NCBI GenBank assembly: GCA_035771165.1
Contig: JAWNZC010000472.1
Location: 1,424,001-1,488,000 of the forward strand
DNA: 64,000 nt
Reading direction: 5' to 3'
Source: Paragorgia papillata
Taxonomy: Eukaryota; Cnidaria; Anthozoa; Scleralcyonacea; Coralliidae
The position numbers were made by a program, and so were the translations under genes. Positions 23,116-34,400 of the stretch are shown piece by piece; positions within the stretch are counted from its first letter, which is position 1; every line of letters starts with the position of its first letter. The notes below the pieces were generated by a model, which ran no database searches, had not been told where the DNA came from, and worked only from the letters and a program-made list of their open reading frames with translations.

Positions 23116-23270
23116 TACCCTGCGAGCTGTCTTCTTTTCCTTCGCTGAGAGAGAGGAAGAAAAGAAGGCTCTGCTGTTATTCGTGTTTGCTTCGTCCAAG
23201 ATTTAGGACGAACTAAGTTACGCGTTTAACCGGTTCTTGTTTAGGAAAAGAAGGCTCTGCTCGCAGGGTA
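23116..23270. mobile_element. 155-bp MULE-like MITE with exact 9-bp target duplication
   Basis: Inverted ends TACCCTGCGAGC and GCTCGCAGGGTA are flanked by the identical 9-mer GTTAAATCA at 23107-23115 and 23271-23279. The body has GAGAGAGAGGAAG and AAAGAAGGCTCTGCT motifs. A larger relative with its own 9-bp duplication is at 42414-42711. A 9-bp duplication fits Mutator-like elements; that family assignment is inferred. Confidence 0.92.
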
Positions 23271-23639
23271 GTTAAATCACAATGTTATAAACTTGGCACA
23301 TAAAAAGAGTGACTATTTAAATACATATTTTGTAATGTTAATTGTTGAAACTTAATTTTGTATTCAAGAACTTAAGAATATACAGGAATATTCCTTTTGT
23401 ATTTATTATTTATTATAATAATTCTTTGCACCTCACAAGTTTTCTAGTTTCCCAGTTTTAACTGGAGAATATTTTTGTAATAGGTTAATAAAAAAATACA
23501 CCAGGCTGTCATGGGGAATGATGTAGAAATAGTATTTTATAAATGATTAAATGTAAAACTAAAATATCAACTGTAGACAATCTGTACTTTTTAGTATTCT
23601 GAATTATGGCAAAGCGAAAAGGTGAGAAACTGCCGAAAA

Positions 23640-23962
23640 ATCTCAAAGCTTCACAATATTTTACAGTCAAAATGGAAATACCTTCCCACTTCTGTAGTTG
23701 GTTGTGTATTACTGTATTTCTGTAGCCGCTACCGAAGCACGAGGAAAGTCTAGCGATAAAAGTCGCCAATTCTTAATGTATATTCGTCTGTTGGTATCGA
23801 TTTGGGAATAAACATCCATTGTATTATGATTAAATGCCATTTAAAGGCTAAATTATACTATAGATACAGTTCTCAGGCTTCGGTAGCAGCTACAGAAATA
23901 CAGTAATACACAACAAACTACAGAAGAAGAAGTGGGAAGGTATTTCCATTTTGACTGTAAGA
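23640..23962. mobile_element. Inverted-repeat element, arms ~85 bp
   Basis: CAAAATGGAAATACCTTCCC to GTGTATTACTGTATTTCTGT in the left arm (23670-23735) is matched in reverse by ACAGAAATACAGTAATACAC to GGGAAGGTATTTCCATTTTG in the right arm (23890-23958). The spacer is ~150 bp, non-coding. From 23963 to 24712 I see nothing assignable. Confidence 0.85.
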
Positions 23963-24712
23963 CATTGAGTCGGATTATTTTGCCATTTAAAGCAAGCAGC
24001 CATTATTCTTATTAAACAGTTGATATTTTAATATATAGTTAAATGTATTGTATTATAACTATAGCTAAATCTTTCCTCCATGTTAAGACTACAGCCAAAA
24101 TGTTGTTTTCTAACCGGCAAAGGGATTTTGGGTGATTTGTATACAATTAAGTTTAATATTAAACTATTTTTCTATAACATGTCTCGAGTCTTGTTCTTTA
24201 AAGTGCGGAAAATATTAAAGGATGCTACTTTGCTTTCACACCTTCCCTCCTCTTAGGAGCGGGAGTAAACTCGGCATATTGCTACTAATAGCCAGTCGTC
24301 AACGCGAATTTCTTGTTGTGTGGGACAATTTAATTTTTTTACACCTACAACCTTTTTTGGCCTTCAACGCCAAAGTTTATACTCGTTAAGGAGACACGTC
24401 TTGGCAAGCCGCACATGAAAGGATTGAAAGCCGTAGTTTATTTTTCTTATATTGCATGTCGGCTGGTGTTAAAAACCAGGATTTTAGCGACGAGGAAGGT
24501 ATATAGTCTATATACCAAATCAGCTTTGTCATCTGCGTCGCAAGTTACTTGTATACTAGGCATATATACGATGTGTATATTTATTTTAAAATGCTTATTC
24601 AAACGTTTTTGGGAGCGGGACGCCCACCGTTTATAATAGTATCATTGACCATGACTTCTACATCTACCCAGACGTGAGTCACGACTCAAATTTAGAAATA
24701 TAGATAAGTTTA

Positions 24713-24823
24713 TGCCTCACCTCTGCGGTTTTTCCATGCAGAGGTGAATAAAATGGTCTGGTGTTAGCCAAAATAAAAATAAAAGGACCTGTAACTTTGC
24801 GGACAGGAATGAGTTAATTAAAG
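24713..24823. repeat. Family C MITE copy
   Basis: CCTCTGCGGTTTTTCCATG, AATAAAATGGTCTGGTG and a GGACAGGAATGAGTTAA end match the unit at 14608-14706 in reverse order and strand. It lies downstream of the CHK2 stop. From 24824 to 25368 only AT-rich DNA, the putative CHK2 3' UTR and flank, is seen. Confidence 0.65.
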
Positions 24824-25368
24824 TAAAAAATAATAACTTAATTCCGACATGATTTACATTAAATATCCAAATCTCAAAGAGAAATAGAATATACATGGAC
24901 ATGTAGAATATTATAAAATATATTTCGAGTATATATTAACACGCCTCGAGCGAGACATTCTGAAACGTTCAACACGAGAAATAAATAAAAAGCTTTGACT
25001 CAATCTGTATCCATGCTTTGTTTTCAAAACTCAAAAGCTCTTTACATGACTTGTTTTTATTTCTGTTTAAAATGAAACTGAGAAATTAAAAATTGAATTA
25101 AAGTTCAGTTATATTACGGAATGACACCACCCAATGGTTCATCCCTGGATTGAGCATGCATGCATGCAATGTCCAGCATATTCTGCAAAAATTATTCTTT
25201 AAAATTATTTTTGGAGATTACAAGTGTAATTATACTCCCCACCGGATAGTTATTAATATAATTTGATAAAATATGCAGTTCATGATATTGTGCTAGTGTT
25301 TCAGTGTGTTATCTGTATATACTGTATGTATATATTGTGATTAAAAAAGAAAAACAAAAAAATAGCAC

Positions 25369-25440
25369 CTAGCTTTCCGATGATTTTTGTCGCTTTATTG
25401 GCGGCGATGCACATTCGGCTTCTTCCTTTCTTTTGGGAAC
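25369..25440 (-). other. Terminal CHK2 exon (24 codons incl. stop)
   Basis: After TTCTTAACAG this short exon joins in phase 0 to the exon at 31780-31866 and ends in TAG. It supplies the two basic clusters (VPKRKEE and [11 protein letters not shown]) that match the position and nature of the CHK2 C-terminal nuclear signal. The link is by phase and family likeness; no transcript was available. Alternative terminal exons inside the 6.3-kb intron are possible. Confidence 0.8.
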
Positions 25441-28400
25441 CTGTTAAGAAACCAAAACAATAAAGTAAATGGTTTGGACCTATAGGAGTATATAATTAGT
25501 AGATGTTTATGAAAGTTGCTCATCTAGGTTAGTATAGTCTTTAGAAAGACTGCATGTTAGTGGTGGTGGTGGTGACGGACGTTATAAAGTAAATGATTTG
25601 AACCTATATAGGAGTATATTATTAGTAGATGTTTGTTTATGAAAGTTGCTCATCTAGGTAGCTGTAGTCTTTAGAAAGACTGTTAGTGGTGGTGGTGACG
25701 GACGTTATAAAGTAAATGGTTTGAACCTATATAGGAGTATATTATTAGTAGATGTTTGTTTATGAAAGTTGCTCATCTAGGTTACTGTAGTCTTTAGAAA
25801 GACTGTTAGTGGTGGTGGTGACGGACGTTATAAAGTAAATGGTTTGAACCTACATAGGAGTATATTATTAGTAGATGTTTGTTTATGAAAGTTGCTCATC
25901 TAGGTAGCTGTAGTCTTTAGAAAGACTGTTAGTGGTGGTGGTGGTGACGGACGTTATAAAGTAAATGATTTGAACCTAGGAGTATATTATTAGTAGATGT
26001 TTGTTTATGAAAGTTGCTCATCTAGGTTACTGTAGTCTTTAGAAAGACAGTTAGTGGTGGTGGTGACGGACGTTATAAAGTAAATGGTTTGAACCTATAG
26101 GAGTATTATTAGTACATGTTTGTATTTTTTAATTTCAACCTCTGGTTTTATGTAAAGACCACTTTCATAAGAGCGACTAATTACAATATTATTGTGTTTT
26201 TCAAGTCAAAAGAATCTTTGCTTCATAACGAGGCCAGAAAGGCTTATTTAGATGCACATAAACGAATGGTCTATTGGGTAGAGCTTTTTTAGGGCATGAT
26301 AGCTTGTATCATGCACTGTCTCTAGAAACATATTAGGGACCTTAAGATCTACGACGGCAACTTCGAGGACGACATCCTTCAAACAAAAGCATTCTTCTTG
26401 CAAAACAAAGATGATGAATAATTTCTAGTCCCAAGTGAAATCTGAACACCGTCCTCGCTCTGTATACAACGCCACTCAGAGCATTTTCACGTCTTCAGGA
26501 CGACGTTGACTCGTGGGGTGATGAGAACTGTTGTCTGAGATTGCTTAACACAGCCACTGCAACCGCGTTTTAAAACTTTGAAAATTATAAAACAAGCTTC
26601 ATGTATTGAATACAGTAGTCAGTTAACCGTGACTTCTTTTTAATGCTAAAATTTGAATTGCTTTTTAACCGCCGTCGTCGTCCTAGCATCTTAAGGTCCC
26701 TATTCACTGAAAGTAGACGAGTATCGCGCTGCGTTGATGACGAGTAAGCTGCGGCAATGCAGCTTTGTTTTTTCGCCTGTGAGTTCGTTCGTCAATGATG
26801 ACGTCCTTAATACAATAGAATTTTCTTCACACAACAAAGAAAATGGATAATTTTTAGTCTAAGCGAAATCGGCGAAATCTGTTAGTTGAGGTTGACTTTC
26901 AAACTTGCGACAAATCCTTTTAGAACTCTAAAGCTTTTGGATGTCGAAAAACATACTTTAAGCATTGAATATACTACGTAAATGGTTCGTGGTTTAACTG
27001 CTAGATACTGAAGTATCTGATTGATGAAGTATCTGAAGACTGATTGCCATCGTTGTCCTAGCTTGCTTAAGCTCCCCAATAGCAATCGACGTTTTTGATG
27101 CCAAACAGGGCACCGCCCTTTAACAATGTCTCTGGTTCAATATAAATAATTTCTGGCCGGTCGTTGTTTTTTTGTTTGTTTGTCTGGATAGTATATTTAT
27201 ATAGGCATTACTTTGAATGTTTTGGTACCGCTCGCGCCCGAACCCCCAGTTACGCAAGCTATATGTTTCGGCATCCCCTGTGCATGACTCTCAGCACTCC
27301 AACTCACACCGCACTTGATAAAAAGAGAGCCGCACAGCTTATTATGTGAAAAAAGGCTACTATATTTGAAACTGAATACTGCCCACGCAGCACACGGCTA
27401 TACTTACGTTACTATATTTGTATCTATTATATAGCAATTTATAAAAAAATGTCAATATGTAATGATACATAATCACACATAATGATATCTTAAAATTAGC
27501 CAAAAAATGTCAAAAATCTAAGCCCTCACAAGAAATGTCCCAAGTATAAGCTGCTAATTTTGCCCGCTTGACGTAAGCAATGAAGTGGGAAAGAGACAGC
27601 TTGTCGCTATCATATAAGTTTTTGAAAGTAAATATACGTTTTCTTGAGGATCACTTCCTATATTTGTCAAGTTTTCGAGGAGGCATGCATACGACTGTAC
27701 TTTACTCTAGCTCACGCTAGAGGATTTTACTCAGCACAGAAAGAACCCACAAACAGAGAAAGGTTAGAATCTCTTCAATTATGTACAAGTTTATCTATTA
27801 CTTGTAGAAATTATTAGCACAATAGCATCATTAGGTTTATGTCGATTCTTTAGATTCCTATATAAACAGTTGGTTCTAGAAGATTTTCTTCTTCGTGTTC
27901 TTCTAGTCCAGATGATTTTGAAATAGGATTATCAAATCATTAATAATTCGTAAAGAAAATTCAAAAGAAATGAATGTTTAATCAATATATGTAAATACTG
28001 TTAAAACATTGATTAATAAAACAACAATGTTTAATTTTATCAAAGTTATAAGGCACAAGTAGCTTAAATTCAGCTTTTTCTTACTTCAAATGATCTTATC
28101 TAACCTTTCCTACGACTCTTAAACAAAGTGTTCATCATTTACACTTACAATTTGATAAGTTAAAATATTCGCATCGGCGAGCGGGGAGTAAACTGGCGGT
28201 TCGCAAAGTGGCAAAATGCCAGTTTCCCGCATTCAATAAATTTTCCTGGCATTCCACTGCTATATACTTCCAATAGCGTGACTCAAAATAGATTTAGATG
28301 TTCTAGATGTTTTTTATCTTTTAAAAATATCTTCTGGATTGCCGTATCGGATAAAACACCTGCATGTGATGGTACTCGATTTGGAAGCTTCGAACTTCGT

Positions 28401-31400
28401 ATAAACTATGCATGCAGACGATATAAACTATACCCGACCAGCCGAGTTCCTCGGTACATGGCGAGTTCCTGGTCGGTAGAACAAACACTGTTTTTCCCAC
28501 CGCAGTGTTTATAGGAGACAGACTGCTAACTCGCCCTGGCGAGAACTCGGCACTGGCTGCAGCCGGGATCTCGGCAAGGCGGGATAAACATTTCCCCATA
28601 GCGGGATGAATTTTCTATATTCGTTACTTCATGTCACTTTCGTTGCTGATAATCTTCTCAAATATTACAACCCACCAGCTACCTCATTTTCATATAAACA
28701 GAACGTAAAGTTTATCCCAGCAAACCGGGTAATTCGGCTGACCGAGTAACTCGCCTCCGGACTTGTGTCTCTGGCAAGCCAGAATACAGTGATAGAGGTG
28801 TCCTACTTTTCTCTTGTGGTTAAAATTCGAAATGGTAGGAGCGCAGCTGCGCAGCAGATACCCTTGAGCTGCATAATAATCGTAGGAGCTGCATATACTG
28901 TTGCAAATGCATGCTGCATGTTTTACTTCGATAATCGAATGAAGTTAATATCCTTCAGTAACATATTGTAGATAAGGAAGGCTTTACTCAAATGAAGCCA
29001 AGGAGCTATACTGTAATTTCAGTCGAATTTAATTGTTTTTACTTGGACCCGTGGAGCCTGAAAACAATTTCTTGAAAACATGGTGGCGAATTGTCACAGA
29101 TAGAAGAGAAACATTTAATTCGACGCGACGATAATTCGGACGATAACAGCTCCCGTAGGATTTTCGTTTTCTTTTTTGAGTTGACTAGATGTCAAACTAT
29201 CAGAGAATGACGGAGTTTAAATTTTCGACGTCTCAATTACACGTTATACTGCACTATATGTGTTATAAGCTTTCGTCATCAACTGTTTCAATGATCACAG
29301 TATAAACGCATACTGCATATTTCAATTATTATAAGAGTTGCATAATATACTACATTCAAAATCGCGGCAAAGTGAAAACTAAGCGGTAAATCTGGTGAAC
29401 TGCAAAGTCTAAAGATTTTTTAGTAACAAAAAACTAACGTTTCGAGAGTTCTTCATCAGAGTTACTGAAGGGTTGCGCTCGAAACGTCAGTTTTTCGTTA
29501 CTAAAAATCTCCTCACTTTCTTCTGTCCAAAACACTGCAGCACCGTCTAATCGCTTACCAGTCAGAACGTCCTCAAGTCAAAACGTCATCGGTTAAAAAC
29601 CACAGGCTCTGCCAGATTTAAATAAGGTTCAGAACATAATAACCAATAATAATTGGCTAGAAACGTTTCGAGCTGCTGAATAATTTCCTGAGCTCAGCGC
29701 CTCAGCATTCGCGAGCAATAACTACTCATTCCCATACCAAAATTTGCTAAGCTTAGTAAGCTGTCCCAAAAATTTGAAATCGAGAGTATTTGTACTATTT
29801 GGAACAAGGACAAGGGAAAACAAGAAATGTACAAAAGTATCCATAACGACAATAGTAATACTGGTATATACTTCAGTATTTAGTGAGATCAAAAACAAGA
29901 CTTGACAGAAGTAAGTTTTACGAAAGTTTTGTATTTATATTTTAATGAATGATAAATAACGTATGGTAAATAATAATTGTATGCACGTGGCATTCTATTG
30001 ATTCTAGCACAATCCGTCAGAATTTATTTTAAAACACATGTTCCCATCATACAACACTATTTTAAACTTAATATGAAAGTTCACTAGGACGTTTTGACCC
30101 TAGGACACGAGGACGTTTTGACCGGATACCCTCTAATCTTTTACACAACTCTAGCTAGATGTCAAATCCTGCATACCACTCCATATGTCATGCGTGCAAC
30201 CACCTATGGATTATAAAAGCACCCACCTGCTCAGTCTCGGGTATATAATAATGTCCCTATTGTGTCTTCCAAGGGCAATTTTAGAACTATTTCAGTCCAT
30301 TTCTTTTTCATGCAAATATCTCATTTCCGCCGCAGTCGCTATGAACGGGAGGACAAGCCACTTATATTCAAGATCACAACCGATTAACACAAAAACATGT
30401 CAACATTGGACACAGTGTATATATCAAAATTAAAAAATCGAAAACATTTCACAAATGGAATTTTGGTGTTTCCACAAATCGAAAACATTTTCCGTGTTTC
30501 CAACTTTCCATATAGTTATAAAAAGACGAGACGTTTACTTTGGGACAATGAGAAATTGAAGTGGGAAAAATAAACCCCTATAGGCGAGTTCGGTGCACTG
30601 TTGAGATATTCATAAACAAAGCCAAACGCTAACAATCTCTCTGATCAAAGATCCGACCTCTTCTGTGTATATAGGGACCCTTACGATGCTCGGACGACAA
30701 CGGCGGTTAAAAAGCAACATGGTATTTTATAATTTAAAGAAGTCACGGCTAACTGACTATTATATTTGATATCTGAAGCTTAGTTTAATGACTTCCAAAA
30801 CGCCCCAGTATTGCTAAAATGATTGTAGTGTCCGTATTGAAGTCAATCTCAAGCAACAGTTCTCATCTTTTGGCCGTTGACGGCGTCGTCCCGAAGACGT
30901 GGAAATGCTCGAAGTGGCGTTGTTGTTTAAAAGATGTCGTCGTTGACGTTGACGTTGTATTTCGTAAGGTCCCTTATATCAACAGGAGCACACCATTTAA
31001 CATTTTTGTTTTGTATTTCACATTCAGATTCTCATTTGTAAGTTTTACATGCAAGTGCCCATATAATTTGACAGTGCTGCGTAGGCAGTGTTTTAGACAG
31101 AGCAAAGTGAAAAGGTGCTAAACTGCTGAGAATAGTTTTAATAACGAAATACTGACGTTTCAAGCAGAGCCCTTCATCAGAGTAAAATGAAGAGTGTAGG
31201 CAGTGTTTTAGACAGAGCAAAGTGAAAAGGTGGTAAACTGCTGAGAATAGTTTTAATAACGAAATACCGACGTTTCCAGCGGAGTCTTTCATCAAAGTAA
31301 AATTGGCAGTTTTTTGTTGTCTAGGTTGTGAAAAGAAAAAACCGCAAATATGGCCGGCATTATTCTGCTCTGTAGGTGTCACGATAGGCTTTGTGATCTG

Positions 31401-34400
31401 CAGCTGGACCTCACTTAAGATTTCAATTCGCGATAAGCTTTTGACGTCTCACGCTCCTCCGGCACTTTTTACTTTCCCGGCATTTTAATCGCCATCCTGG
31501 CAAGTACCACCGGCGGCTTTGACCGTTAAAAGTGCCGGAGGAACTTACCAAGATGAACCAAGACGGCGCCGAATCACGTGATGGCATATTTCGCGCATGC
31601 TCATTGAAAGAAAGTGGACAAGTTTTCACGTGAGTAACACGTGAGTTGAACTTTTGCCAATCTCGTTCCCAGGGCCTTCGCCTTTGCTGGGTCCACTAAG
31701 GATCAAGCTACTGTAAGCCACTCACGTTAAAGTGAAGAAAAGCAGAAAAAAGAGAGAAAATTAGAAAGTTTCTACGTACGTTTTGTACAGGAGGCGGCAT
31801 CTGTTCCTCTTTCTTTTCATCTCCTTGTTCCATTAAAGTTTTCGCTTTTTCAATAATTTCCTCATCCTGTTGAAGAACAACATTCTCTGGTCAGATAAAG
31901 TATGGAATGAAATAATTTTCTGAAACAAAGTTTTAGATTTCGTTGCTTTGAAAAAACGCAATGTTGTATGGTATGGTGTATGGTATGGTGTATGGTATGG
32001 TGTATGGTATGGTGTATGATATATGGTATGGTAAGGTGTATGGTATGGTGTACGGTATGGTATGGTGTATGGTATAGTGTATGGTATAGTGTATGGTATA
32101 GTGTATGGTATGGTGTATGGTATGGTGTATGGTATGGTGTATGATATATGGTATGGTAAGGTGTATGGTATGGTGTACGGTATGGTATGGTGTATGGTAT
32201 GGTGTATGGTATGGTGTATGGTATAGTGTATGGTATAGTGTATGGTATGGTGTATGGTATGGTGTATGGTATGGTGTATGGTATGGTGTATGATATATGG
32301 TATGGTAAGGTGTATGGTATGGTGTACGGTATGGTATGGTGTATGGTATGGTGTATGGTATGGTAAGGTGTATGGTATGGTGTATGGTATGGTGTATGGT
32401 ATGGTATATGGTATGGTGTATGGTATGGTGTATGGTATGGTGTATGGTATAGTGTATGGTATGGTGTATGGTATGGTGTATGGTATGGTATATGGTATGG
32501 TGTATGGTATAGTGTATGGTATGGTGTATGGTATGGTATATGGTATGGTGTATGGTATAGTGTATGGTATGGTGTATGGTATGGTGTATGGTATGGTATA
32601 TGGTATAGTGTATGGTATAGTGTATGGTATGGTGTATGGTATGGTGTATGGTATAGTGTATGGTATGGTGTATGGTATGGTGTATTGTATGGTGTATGGT
32701 ATGGTGTATGGTATGGTATAGTGTATGGTATGGTGTATGGTATGGTGTATGGTATGGTGTATGGTATGGTGTATCATTCAACAGTAAAGCTAAAATAGAG
32801 AGGTTTTGAATGGAGAACCAATGCAAAAACAAAAATTGTTTTGAGCACTTTTTACCTGCATCCATGGATGTTCCAAGGCCTTGGCCACTGAAAGTCTTTC
32901 ATTAGGGTCAACTGTGAGTAGCTTTCTAATCAGGTCTTTGGCTTCACTGGTAACAGATTTCCAAATATGATCTGGAAACGAATAAGAACCTTCCAAAACT
33001 TGATTCTTTAGAGATTTATGTCGTTGTTCGAAAAACGGCGGACACCCACCAAGACTATAAAGAAGAAGAAAAGAAAAACGATGTCGGACATGATTATCAT
33101 CGAATATTTATTCTCGATTTACGAATAAATAGCGTGTTCTAATTTGGCTGAGAGGTGCTCTGACTAGCTGTTTTGATGTTGGCAATAGCGTGTTGTTGTT
33201 GTTGTCATTGCCGCTCTTATTATGGTTACTTCCGTTGTTGTTGCTGCTGTCGTTGTTGTTGATGCTGCTGTCATTGCTGATGCTGCTGCTGTCGTTGCTG
33301 ATGCTGCTGCTGTCGTTGTTGATGCTGCTACTGTCGTTGTTGATGCTACTGCTATCGTTGATGCTGCTGCTGCTGTCGTTGATGCTGCTGTCGTTGATGC
33401 TGCTGTCGTTGTTGTTGATGCTGCTGCTGTCGTTGTTGATGCTGCTGTCGTTGTTGATGCTGCTGCTGTCGTTGTTGATGCTGCTGCTGTCGTTGATGCT
33501 GCTGTCGTTGTTGTTGATGCTGCTGCTGTCGTTGTTGTTGATGCTGCTGCTGTCGTTGATGCTGCTGCTGTCGTTGTTGCTGATGCTGCTGCTGTCGTTG
33601 TTGATGCTGCTGCTGTTGGTGTTGATGCTGCTGCTGTCGTTGTTGTTGATGCTGCTGCTGTCGTTGTTGTTGATGCTGCTGTCGTCGTTGTTGATGCTGC
33701 TGTCGTTGTTGTTGTTGATGCGGCTGCTGTTGTTGTTGTTGCTGCTGTCGTTGTTGTTGGTGCTGCTGCTGTTGTTGATGCTGCTGTCGTTGATGCTGCT
33801 GCTGTCGTTGTTGTTGTTGCTGCTGCTGCTGTCGTTGTTGTTGATGCTGCTGCTGTCGTTGTTGCTGATGCTGCTGCTGTCGTTGTTGTTGCTGCTGCTG
33901 TCGTTGTTGTTGCTGCTGCTGCTGTTGTCGTTATTGTTGCTGCTGCTGTCGTTGTTGTTGCTGCTGCTGCTGCTGTCGTTGTTGCTGCTGCTGTTGTTGT
34001 TGATGCTACTGCTGTTACTGATGATGTTGTTGTTGATGCTGTTGCTGTCGTTGCTGCTGCTGTCGTCGTTGTTGTTGATGCTGCTGTCGTTGTTGTTCAA
34101 ATGAATGACAACGCTATTGCATTAGTACCAGAGGAGATATACCATTACAAAGAAAAAAGATGAACCACTGCCACTTACCAGACATATAAAATAACTCCTA
34201 AACTCCAACAATCACATTCTTTCTTGTAACCTTTGGTTCCTTCTGATCGCAATACTTCAGGAGCCAAGTAACTAGGCGTCCCACAAAGAGTTTTCATCAA
34301 CGATTGTTCACCAACAAATTTCGACACCCCGAAATCAGTTACCTGTATAAATAAATATTCAACAGATTGATCAAAGGAATCACTACTACCACCACTATCA

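Noticed and set aside
25545..26115. Possible CRISPR-like array
   Set aside because: Contiguous ~117-bp tandem units without alternating repeats and unique spacers, in an animal genome.
28278..28599. Open frames of 78-92 codons
   Set aside because: No family similarity, no splice context, repeats of short GC-rich words; inside the CHK2 last intron.
31833..32865. His/Tyr/Thr-Ile-Pro open frames of 310 codons
   Set aside because: Periodic TATGG repeat inside a CHK2 intron; the true exon begins only at 32856.
33108..34163. Poly-Asn/Ser, poly-Leu and poly-Ala/Val frames
   Set aside because: Trinucleotide array in a CHK2 intron; the flanking exons join across it in phase.
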